A DNA stretch of 64,000 bases from G965204755 sp965243415 (GTDB lineage: Bacteria > Acidobacteriota > Vicinamibacteria > Marinacidobacterales > Marinacidobacteraceae). Where the stretch lies: assembly GCA_965243415.1 (NCBI GenBank), contig OZ251549.1, positions 1,364,001 through 1,428,000 of the forward strand, given 5' to 3'. Each line of letters begins with the position of its first letter. Positions within the stretch are counted from its first letter, which is position 1. Both the position numbers and the translations under genes were made by a program. This document shows positions 17,421-24,931 of the stretch, piece by piece. The notes beneath the pieces were generated by a model that worked only from the letters and a program-made list of their open reading frames with translations, was not told the origin of the DNA and searched no databases.

Positions 17421-18731
17421 ATGCCCCTTCCGAAACTCACCGTCGCGACGGCCGCGGCCGCCCCGGAGATCGTGCCCGCGCCGCTTGCGGAAGCCGCGCC
17501 GCCGGACTACGCTCGGGTTGTCGAGAGGCCGATGACCGAGTCCCCGAACCCGCCGCCCGGCGCGCCCTTCCCCGAGCGGGAGGAGCCGGCGTCCGGAGCC
17601 GCTCTCGTCGTCTCGCCGGGGAGCGGCGAGGCGCCGCCGGTCGCGCCCGTGGCCGCGGGAGTCGTCCCCGAGTCCGAGTTCCGCGCTTGGGCCACGGTCC
17701 GGTTCGATCGCAACGAAGCCCGCCACGAGCAGCGGTGGACCGCCCTGGCAGCGCAGATCGAAGCCGTCCGCAAGGAGACCGCGGAACAGCAGGAGGCTCT
17801 CCGGAACGCCTTCCTGGCCGAGGGCCGGGCGATCCGCGAACAGTTCGGCTCCGACGCCGCGCGCCTCGACGCCAAGTTCGAGGCCCTGCGCGCCGAGGTG
17901 GGCCGGAAACTCGACGGACTCCACCAGGAGTTGGATCGGAAGATCGAGGCCCTGCGCCAGGAGTGGAACGGGAAACACGATGCGCTCCGCCAAGGCTTCG
18001 ACCGGGGTTTCGGGCGGCTGGAAAAGCGGTTCGACGCCTCCGACCAGCAGTCCGGGAGTCTCGAGCAGCGGATCGGGGGTCTCGATCAGCAGGTCGGGCG
18101 TCTCGATGAGCGGGTCGGTGGTCTCGAGCAGCGGGTCGGTGGTCTCGATCAGCAGGTCGGGCGTCTCGATGAGCGGGTCGGTGGTCTCGACGAGCGGGTC
18201 GGGGCTCTCGACGAGCGGGTCGCCGCGCTCGAACGGGAAGTCGCCGCTCTCCGCGCCGAGTTCGACGCCTTCCGCAAGGAGATCCTGGCGCTCATCGAGC
18301 GCGTCGAGCGCCGCGCCGACGAGCGCGCCGGAGAGGCCAAGGAGCGCGACGAGGCGATCGAGGCCCGCGCCGAGAAGCGCGCGAAGGAGTCCGAGAAGCG
18401 CGACGAGGCGATCGAGGCCCGCGCCGTGGAGCGCGCGAAGGAGTCCGAGAAGCGCGACGAGGCGATCGAGGCCCGCGCCGAGGAGCGCGCGAAGGAGTCC
18501 GAGAAGCGCGACGAGGCGATCGAGGCTCGCGCCGTGGAGCGCGACGAGGCGATCGAGGCCCGCGCCGTGGAGCGCGACGAGGCGATCGAGGCCCGCGCTG
18601 TGGCGCGGGCCAAGGAGTCCGAGGAGCGGCTCGCGAAGGACATCGCCGGCATCCGGAGCTTCTTCACCAAGGTGTTCGTCGGCGTCGTCGTCATCGTCCT
18701 CGCCCAGGCGGCGATGCGGTGGTTGTGGTAG
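17421..18731 (+). CDS. Tail-anchored coiled-coil protein A
   Basis: 436 residues from an ATG with GGAG six bases upstream; an in-frame ATG at 17349 has no such site. The N-terminal ~80 residues are Pro/Ala/Glu-rich and disordered. A long coiled coil follows: irregular to ~residue 210, then a heptad array (LDERVGG-like, 21-bp DNA units), then an array of 18- and 11-residue units such as RDEAIEARAVE. The end is one hydrophobic segment, FFTKVFVGVVVIVLAQAAM, then RWLW and stop. It should be anchored in the membrane by its C-terminus. Function unknown. A decayed copy follows directly, and protein C at 39111 has the same plan. Confidence 0.75.
   Translation: MPLPKLTVATAAAAPEIVPAPLAEAAPPDYARVVERPMTESPNPPPGAPFPEREEPASGAALVVSPGSGEAPPVAPVAAGVVPESEFRAWATVRFDRNEARHEQRWTALAAQIEAVRKETAEQQEALRNAFLAEGRAIREQFGSDAARLDAKFEALRAEVGRKLDGLHQELDRKIEALRQEWNGKHDALRQGFDRGFGRLEKRFDASDQQSGSLEQRIGGLDQQVGRLDERVGGLEQRVGGLDQQVGRLDERVGGLDERVGALDERVAALEREVAALRAEFDAFRKEILALIERVERRADERAGEAKERDEAIEARAEKRAKESEKRDEAIEARAVERAKESEKRDEAIEARAEERAKESEKRDEAIEARAVERDEAIEARAVERDEAIEARAVARAKESEERLAKDIAGIRSFFTKVFVGVVVIVLAQAAMRWLW
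18060..18240 (+). repeat. 21-bp tandem repeats (heptad array)
   Basis: About eight units of GTCTCGATGAGCGGGTCGGT-like sequence, in frame, each coding a heptad of the LDERVGG type. Such arrays can change copy number by whole heptads without breaking the frame. Confidence 0.8.
18341..18620 (+). repeat. 54-bp and 33-bp in-frame tandem repeats
   Basis: Three 54-bp units coding KRDEAIEARA(V/E)ERAKESE are followed by shortened 33-bp units coding RDEAIEARAVE. The 11-residue unit is a hendecad, so this part is likely a right-handed coil, unlike the heptads before it. Confidence 0.75.
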
Positions 18732-18931
18732 CGCCGCCTCCGCTACCCCGGCGATCCCTCCCTCCCGTCCGCGCCGCCGGCGGCGATCTCGCCGGCGGAT
18801 TTCCGTTCCCTCCCGCGGATGGCGCTGCCGGGTCGGGGGGCGCCGCCCTGCAGGACGTTCCACCGAGTCCTCGTCCCACTTCGAGTGGCGCGCCGGGGCC
18901 CGGGCCCGGTTCGAGCACTCCGACGACCCCT

Positions 18932-19474
18932 TGCGAGAGACGGTGGCTCTCCTTCGTCGCGCCGGTCGCCGCCGCCCGGAAGGAGGTCGGGGACCGCCGG
19001 TCGGCGCTCCGGACTCCTTTCCTCGCCGAGAGGCAGATCCTCCGGCAGCGGTTCGCCGGGGACCCGGCGCGACTCGACCCCGAGTCGGAGGCCCTCCGCG
19101 CCGAGGCGGACCGGAACCTGGAAGCGCTCCGTCGGGAGTTCGCGCGAAAACTGGCAAGAGATCGGCCGGGTTTTCGACCCGGGACTCGGCCATCCCGAGG
19201 TGCGCGTCCGGGAGGCCGAGTGGCCCCCGGGCGATCGCGTCCGGCAGGCGGAGCGGCGCGCGAACGATCAGGCCGACGAGGCGGAGCGACGCGCCGAGGC
19301 GGCCGACGAGGAGGCCCGGAAGGCCCGGGGCCCGGGCGGACGCATGGCGAAGAGAGGGAACGGCAGCGGCGTGACGAGGCGGCATGCGCCGAACACAGGA
19401 AGCTGAACCGGCTGGCCAACGCCGTCATCATCGGCATCCTTCTCGCCGCATCGAGTCAGATCTTCCTCCGGTAA
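18932..19474 (+). pseudogene. Frameshifted relic of the tail-anchored coiled-coil gene
   Basis: Frame 2 first reads ERRWLSFVAPVAAARKEV and ALRTPFLAERQILRQRFAGD, parallel to EQRWTALAAQIEAVRKE and ALRNAFLAEGRAIREQFGSD of the intact upstream gene. From about 19149 the similarity moves to frame 3 (coil VRQAERRANDQADEAERRAE), and near 19345 it returns to frame 2 for RRDEAACAEHRKLNRLANAV and a hydrophobic tail, IIGILLAASSQIFLR. The frame stays open throughout, so gene finders would call a protein, but its middle third is out of register. The internal repeat arrays are absent. It is a tandem duplicate that has decayed. Confidence 0.7.
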
Positions 19475-19912
19475 CCCCGCCACCGTCCCGCGCCCTCGCC
19501 GCTTCCCGTACCGCCCCGCAAGGGCAGGGGGGGGAGCCCCGGCGACTCCGGCCCCGCGTCGGTAGCGGGCCGTAGCGGTCGCGCCGCCGACACCCCTCGC
19601 CGCCCGTGGTCGGGTCGGTTCGGCCGGACCCGTACGACCCGACCGACTGCCGGGGCTGGCGGCTCCCGGTTCCGGACCGCCGGGTTCGCCGCGTCGGGGT
19701 CTTCTCGGTGCCTCCGCGCCTCCCGGAACGAAGTCGTCCCGGTCGAAATTCTGTCCGGACAACGGGGTCCATCTCACCTGACGGCAGTCTGCCGGCGCGC
19801 CCCGACGCCGATCCGGCTCCCCGGCTGCTGCTGCCGCCGCCGAGATGGGAGCCGCCGCCGCGAACCCGGCCCGCCGGACGCGTCGCCGCCGGGAACGGAG
19901 AGAATCCCCCGG
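19475..19912. other. Intergenic stretch, no gene seen
   Basis: Only GC-driven shadow frames. A ribosome-binding site for the next gene, CGGAGAGA, sits at its right edge. Confidence 0.45.
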
Positions 19913-21256
19913 ATGCCCCCGCCTCGAACCCCCTTCCGCCGCGTCCGGGCGCTCTGGCCGGACCACCTCGGCCTGGCCCGGGGGAAGGTGCTCGACGCCT
20001 CGGTCCTGGACGCCCCGGAGCCCGGCACCGGCCACTGCCTGGCCTCCTTCTCCCTCGGCCTGGCCCGGGACATGAACCCCTACGAGGCCTCCGGCGTCCT
20101 CGACGGCCTCCCCGACCTCCGCGCCGTCTTCGACCCGGCGGCGGTGCGGCCCGGCTGGCCGCCGGGGAGCGACCTCGGGGTGGTCGTCGCCGACCTCGAA
20201 GCCGCCGGCGCCCCGCTGGCGCGCTCCCCCCGCTGCCTCCTGAAGAAGGCGATCTCCCGGTTCACCGCCGACGGCCTCCACCCGGTGGTCGGCATCGAAC
20301 TGGAGGCCTACCTGCTCCGGCCGGCCGCCGACGGGCCCGGCTACCGGCCCCTCGACACTCCCGGCCACCGGGTGTACGCAACCGGCCCCCTCGCCGACCC
20401 CCCGGGAGTGTTCGACCGGGTGCTGGCCGCCGCCGACGCCGCCGGCATCGTCGTCGAGTCGTTCCACGGCGAGTACGACGAGGGCCAATTCGAATTGACC
20501 CTGCAGAAGAAGGAGGCCCTCGCCGCCGCCGACGAGGCGTTCCTCTTCCGGCTGCTGGCGCAGGAGGTCGCCGCCGCCGCCGGCTTCCACCTCACCTTCC
20601 TCGGCAAGCCCTTCACCGACCGGGGCGGCTCCGGCCTCCATGTGAATCTCAGCCTCGAGATCGAGGCGACACAGGGAACCGGCGCGGCCCCGCCCTCCCG
20701 CCGGAACGCCTTCGCCGACCCCGAAGGCCCGGACGGTCTGGCGCCGGTCGCCTGGCGCGCCCTGGCCGGGCTCCTCCGCCACCACGCCGGCCTGGCCGCG
20801 GTGGTCGCCCCCACGGTGAACGCTTACCGCCGCCTGCGCCCGGGCCAGATGAGCGGCTACTACGCGAACTGGGGCCGCGACCACCGGGGCGTCGCCGTGC
20901 GCGTCCCCCCGGAGCGCGGCGCCGCCGCCCGCCTGGAGCACCGGCTGGCCGACGGCGCCTGCGGCGCGCATATCGCGGTGGCCGCGACGCTCCTCGCCGC
21001 CCGCCTCGGTATCGAGCGCGGCGAAGACCCGCCCCCGGCGGAGACCGCCGACTGCCTCGCCGCCCCCTCGAGGGCGCCGACCGTCGCCCGCGACCTGGCG
21101 GCGGCGCTCGACGACCTCGAAGCCGACCGCGACCTGGTCGCCGCCCTCGGCGAGGACTTCGTCCGCATGCACTGCGCCGTCAAGCGCGCCGAGTGGGAGC
21201 GGTACCGCGCCCACACCTCCGACTGGGAACTCCGCGAGTACCTCCCCCACTACTGA
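19913..21256 (+). CDS. Glutamine synthetase family ligase
   Basis: 447 residues from an ATG with CGGAGAGA upstream. It contains the GS catalytic-domain motifs in order: VGIELEAYLL (first metal-binding Glu), ESFHGEYDEGQFEL, KPFTDRGGSGLHVNLSL (the His of the GSGxHxH-type motif) and VNAYRRLRPG. NWGRDHRGVAVRVPP and AARLEHRLADGACGAHIAVA follow. The Glu/Asp-rich details fit the gamma-glutamylpolyamine/PuuA-GlnA3 branch better than housekeeping GlnA, and there is no adenylylation-site Tyr loop. It should ligate an amine to glutamate with ATP. No polyamine genes are adjacent, so the substrate is an inference. Confidence 0.85.
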   Translation: MPPPRTPFRRVRALWPDHLGLARGKVLDASVLDAPEPGTGHCLASFSLGLARDMNPYEASGVLDGLPDLRAVFDPAAVRPGWPPGSDLGVVVADLEAAGAPLARSPRCLLKKAISRFTADGLHPVVGIELEAYLLRPAADGPGYRPLDTPGHRVYATGPLADPPGVFDRVLAAADAAGIVVESFHGEYDEGQFELTLQKKEALAAADEAFLFRLLAQEVAAAAGFHLTFLGKPFTDRGGSGLHVNLSLEIEATQGTGAAPPSRRNAFADPEGPDGLAPVAWRALAGLLRHHAGLAAVVAPTVNAYRRLRPGQMSGYYANWGRDHRGVAVRVPPERGAAARLEHRLADGACGAHIAVAATLLAARLGIERGEDPPPAETADCLAAPSRAPTVARDLAAALDDLEADRDLVAALGEDFVRMHCAVKRAEWERYRAHTSDWELREYLPHY

Positions 21257-21570
21257 CGCCCGGCCTGCCTCCGGCGCCGCTCGGCCGCGCGGAACTCCGC
21301 GGCGCCCGCCCGCCGAAGCCGATGAGTCGGACGCCCGCCCCCCTCCGGGAAGCGCCGGCGGGGTCTCCCGCCCCGTCGCGTTCCCGGGCCGCCGGGCGCG
21401 GCGGACTCCGACCGGTCCTCTCGGCCGCGGGGGCGCCCGTACCCCGGCCCGCCGGAGCTGCCTCGGAGCCCTCCGCCGGCCCCGGAAAGGCTCCGGCGAG
21501 AGGGCGGCCGGCCGCCCCGAAGCGGGCTGCCTCCTTCCAATTTTTTGGATGCCGGCGGCGCCGGACTCGC

Positions 21571-21600
21571 ATCGCCGCTGTTCGTTCGTTCCCTTATACT
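21571..21600 (+). promoter_or_regulatory. Promoter region of lipoprotein 2
   Basis: TATACT at 21595-21600 is preceded by a poor -35 around TCGCCG. The block GTTCGTTCGTTCCCTTATACT is identical upstream of lipoprotein 3. The same TATACT hexamer serves lipoproteins 1 and 4. An upstream block, AATTTTTTGGATGCC at about 21539, is the only AT-rich patch nearby and may be an UP element. Confidence 0.5.
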
Positions 21601-21669
21601 TCGCCGCCGGACAGGTTGCGCGCGGTTCTGCCACGCCCTTCTGCGCCCCCACCCAAGGAGACTGGAAAC

Positions 21670-24417
21670 ATGATGCGGATGACCAGGAAGCCGACTCCGT
21701 TCCGCGGACCGGCTCTCCTCCTCGCGCTGACCTTGGGCGCCGGTGTCGCGCTGTCGGGTTGCAGCGACGATTCGGCCCCGGCGCCGGCCCCGACCCCCGC
21801 TCCCACCCCGGCGCCCCCGGACCCGACCCCGGACCCGACCCCGACCCTCGGCGCGCCCGCCGGGCTCAAGGTGGCTGACACCGGCTCGGACTTCATCGAA
21901 TTCAGTTGGGAGGCGGTGGAGGGCGCCACCGGCTACGAGATCCAACTGAGCAGGACCGCCGGGGACTTCAGTTCCGTCTCCACGGCCACCGTTACCGGCA
22001 CCATGCACAAGTTCGAGGTAGAGCCCGAAACGACGGCCTACGCCCGCGTCCGGGCGACGGCCGCCGGCGTCAGCAGCGACTGGAGCGACTCGGTGAGGGG
22101 CGTCAGCATGGCTGCGCCGATCGTGCTGGGCGTGCCGATGCCGATGGTGTCCAGCACCGGCCCGGATCACATCGAGTGGTCCTGGGCGGCGGTCCCGGAC
22201 GCTCAGGAGTACCAGGTCCAGGTGGCCGACTCCGAGGACGGCCTCGCCGAGGCGCCGACGATCTCCACGCCGGGGACCACGCACCGGGTCACTGCGGAGC
22301 CGGAGACCGCGATGTACATCCGGGTGCGGGCCGCGGTCACCACGCCCATGGCGGCCGCCGGCGACTGGAGCGCCGCGGTCGAGGGGATGAGCGCCGCCGC
22401 GCCGACCACCCTGATGGTGAGCATGACCCCGCCGGACGCGGACGCCGACCGGACCTGCAGCGGCCAGGTCTTCTGCCCGGACCGCGGCGCCGACCCGGCC
22501 TCGGCGATGGCCACCGTGAACACCCGGCTGCTGGTGACCTCTTCCCACCCCGCCGAGGTCTCCGCGATGTTCGTGACCGGGGCGTCCGCGCTCGGCCTCG
22601 GCGAAGGCGAGAACACGCCGTTCACCCGCGTGAACTGGCCGGCATTGCAGAGCGACATCGCGAACGACGGCGTCACCTTCCGCTTCGAGCGCCTCTCGAC
22701 GGGCGCCGGCCGGGAGCCGGCCGCCGGCGGCGAGGTCCGGTACATCACCTGCGGGCCCTTCCGCTGCTCGGAGTCCGCCGACGAGATCCCGCCGGCGCCG
22801 GATATCACCATCTCCGACTCCGCCGCCTGCACCGGCTTCGAGGCCGAGTTCACCCTGAATGTGGGCGCGATCCGCAACAACAGCGCCGCGGGGCCTACCA
22901 ACGGAGTCGACATCGGCTGGAGCTACACCTCGACGGGGCCGGCGACGGTGACCCATGTGTTCGCCGGCGGCCTGCGGGTGCCGAACTGGCCGATCACCGC
23001 CGGCACCTCCCGGGAGCAGCCGCTCAATTTGGCCCGGAACGACGCGCAGCAGATCAATGTCTTCGGTGGCGTTTATCACGACCGCATCTTTCACCAGAGC
23101 CACGGCGTGCGGACTCTTATTCAGACTACGGCCGGACCCATTCGCAACGCCCCGCACAACTGCTTCTTCGAGCGCGCGAGCGACTTCCGTTGGCGGCGGC
23201 TGACGACGACTACCCCCAGCTATACGACTTGGGTGGATGACGCCGCGTTGGTGGACTACGGCACTTACGAGCTCTTCGGCGTCCCGGGGACCGCTTCCGG
23301 CCTCCAGAAGCCGCTGCAGTGCGTCAGAATCCTCATGGACGACACCTCCGGCTGCAACAACTTCCACGGCACCGGCTGCGGCTCGGTGACCCGCGCCAAC
23401 CACCTCGAGGGGTACTCGCTCCTGGTGCAGCCCCAGGCGAGCGTCACTTGGGAAGGCAGCCGCGTGAACTGGCCCGAGGACGGGGATCCTTTCGAGGACC
23501 TCGACTGCGCCGGCTTCACCGTGTCCGCCTCCGACCAGGTGGATGTCTGCGAACTCTTCGAGGAAGAGGTGGACCGCTACTGGGGCCAGGGGCTGGTCGC
23601 GAATGTGGGCGACCGCGGCGAGTTCGGGAAAGGCTCCCAGGAATGGCGGCTGCGCCCGATCATCGCCAACGACTACGAGGGCACCCGGACCCTGGTGGCG
23701 CTGCAGGTGGCCCGGAACGCCCCGGCGCCGGAGGGACTCCGGGGAGCGGACGACACCACCCACGACCCCCGGTACATCGCCCGGCCGCGGGGCAGCCGCT
23801 TCTTCAGCCTCTGGCTCTCCGACACCGGGAAGGATCCGTACGGGGAGTACCATCCGGACCGTATCGGCGGGGGAACGGACCGCACCGCCGTCGGCATCGA
23901 CGGGACGAGACTCGACCGCAACCTCTACTACCCGGGTCCGAGAAACGCATTCCAGGAGTGGTTGCCGCTCCGGCCGTTCGGAATCGGACTGGGCTTTGCC
24001 GATGCCACCAAGCCGGCCGCCTACAATGTCGGCGCCGACGGAGGGGCCGACAGGGGTGAGGTGGCCCAGCGCGGGATCCTCACCTTCCCGATGTTCGACG
24101 ATGAGCACCACAAACTCCACGGCGACTTCGGCAAGACCGACTTCGACGACAACGGCGAAGCGAACAACTTCGCGTCGGCCTTCTGGGAGCGTGACCGGGC
24201 CTGCGACGCCACGGACGGCGGCGAAGAGGCGTGCGATGTGGACGGCGTCGAGTTCTCCGGCGAAGTCACCTTCGTCATGAGCCGGGACTCGATGCGGTGC
24301 GCCCAGACGCGCGAGATCTCGGTGACCTGCAACTGGGACGCCGACGGCGAGCGCGGGCGGTACACGAACTTCAATGTGGCGAACGCCGACAAGTTCATCA
24401 CCTGCCGGTCCAACTGA
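21670..24417 (+). CDS. Fn3-like domain lipoprotein 2
   Basis: 915 residues. The ATG (with a second ATG directly after) follows AAGGAG nine bases away. The signal peptide ends in the lipobox LSGC with Cys31, then SDDSAPAPAPTPAPTPAPP as a linker. Two Fn3-like repeats span about 55-250. A Cys-containing region then holds CSGQVFCPD, YITCGPFRCSE, GPIRNAPHNC and DDTSGCNNF, and the C-terminus has GILTFPMFDDEHHKLHGDFG and VTCNWDADG. Residues ~1-400 are almost identical to lipoprotein 3. Residues ~400-555 share only scattered motifs with it, and the remainder is again very similar. It should be envelope-exposed; function unknown. Single-gene unit with its own terminator. Confidence 0.8.
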   Translation: MMRMTRKPTPFRGPALLLALTLGAGVALSGCSDDSAPAPAPTPAPTPAPPDPTPDPTPTLGAPAGLKVADTGSDFIEFSWEAVEGATGYEIQLSRTAGDFSSVSTATVTGTMHKFEVEPETTAYARVRATAAGVSSDWSDSVRGVSMAAPIVLGVPMPMVSSTGPDHIEWSWAAVPDAQEYQVQVADSEDGLAEAPTISTPGTTHRVTAEPETAMYIRVRAAVTTPMAAAGDWSAAVEGMSAAAPTTLMVSMTPPDADADRTCSGQVFCPDRGADPASAMATVNTRLLVTSSHPAEVSAMFVTGASALGLGEGENTPFTRVNWPALQSDIANDGVTFRFERLSTGAGREPAAGGEVRYITCGPFRCSESADEIPPAPDITISDSAACTGFEAEFTLNVGAIRNNSAAGPTNGVDIGWSYTSTGPATVTHVFAGGLRVPNWPITAGTSREQPLNLARNDAQQINVFGGVYHDRIFHQSHGVRTLIQTTAGPIRNAPHNCFFERASDFRWRRLTTTTPSYTTWVDDAALVDYGTYELFGVPGTASGLQKPLQCVRILMDDTSGCNNFHGTGCGSVTRANHLEGYSLLVQPQASVTWEGSRVNWPEDGDPFEDLDCAGFTVSASDQVDVCELFEEEVDRYWGQGLVANVGDRGEFGKGSQEWRLRPIIANDYEGTRTLVALQVARNAPAPEGLRGADDTTHDPRYIARPRGSRFFSLWLSDTGKDPYGEYHPDRIGGGTDRTAVGIDGTRLDRNLYYPGPRNAFQEWLPLRPFGIGLGFADATKPAAYNVGADGGADRGEVAQRGILTFPMFDDEHHKLHGDFGKTDFDDNGEANNFASAFWERDRACDATDGGEEACDVDGVEFSGEVTFVMSRDSMRCAQTREISVTCNWDADGERGRYTNFNVANADKFITCRSN

Positions 24418-24493
24418 GGAGGAACCCTGCTCCGCAGCGCCCGAAGGCCGCCGAACCGCTTCGACCGGGCCGCTTCGGCCTGACCCCCTCCCG

Positions 24494-24524
24494 AGCCCCG
24501 GGGCCGCGCGCCCCGGGGCTTTTT
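24494..24524 (+). terminator. Rho-independent terminator of lipoprotein 2
   Basis: AGCCCCGGGG / CCCCGGGGCT 10-bp stem around CCGCGCG, followed by TTTT. Confidence 0.85.
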
Positions 24525-24697
24525 GGCGGCGCGCGGCCGGCGGGAACGCCGTCGGGGTCTCCGTTTGGGAGCACCCGATGACCGGGTCGGGGGGCGGCCC
24601 ACCGGGCCCGACCGGACCCCGGGCGCGAAGGCGCAATTCCCGCCCGGCGCCGGCCCGGAAGGACCCCGCGAGAGGGCGGCCGGCCACCCCGAAGCGG

Positions 24698-24723
24698 CCC
24701 CCCCCCCCCCCCCCCCCCCCCCC
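24698..24723 (+). repeat. 26-bp poly-C tract upstream of the lipoprotein 3 promoter
   Basis: An uninterrupted run of 26 C ends 56 bp before the TATACT of lipoprotein 3. The aligned position upstream of lipoprotein 2 reads GGGCTGCCTCCTTCC instead. Long homopolymers of this kind slip during replication and are known to switch promoters in other bacteria; exact length may also be affected by assembly. Confidence 0.8.
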
Positions 24724-24755
24724 AATTTTTTGGATGCCGGCAGCGCCGGATTCGC

Positions 24756-24785
24756 ATCGCCGCTGTTCGTTCGTTCCCTTATACT
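24756..24785 (+). promoter_or_regulatory. Promoter region of lipoprotein 3
   Basis: TATACT at 24780-24785, in the same block as lipoprotein 2. The leader is longer here (about 147 nt to the ATG) and contains GGTTGACCCCTGCC, a phrase that also occurs after the TATACT of lipoprotein 1 as GGCTGACCCCTGCC. Confidence 0.5.
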
Positions 24786-24931
24786 TCGCCGCCGGACAGG
24801 TTGCGCGCGGTTCCCCGCGGGTTGACCCCTGCCCGCCGACGGACGATGATGCAACAGGGGATCCTCCCGCTGTCCGCCCGCGCGGGGTTCCGCCGCAACC
24901 TCCCGCGCCCCCTCCCGAGGAGACTGGAGAG

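Noticed and set aside
24698..24723. Coding poly-proline tract in an extended lipoprotein 3
   Set aside because: The upstream frame has no start signal, and a promoter, leader and proper signal peptide lie between the tract and the real ATG.
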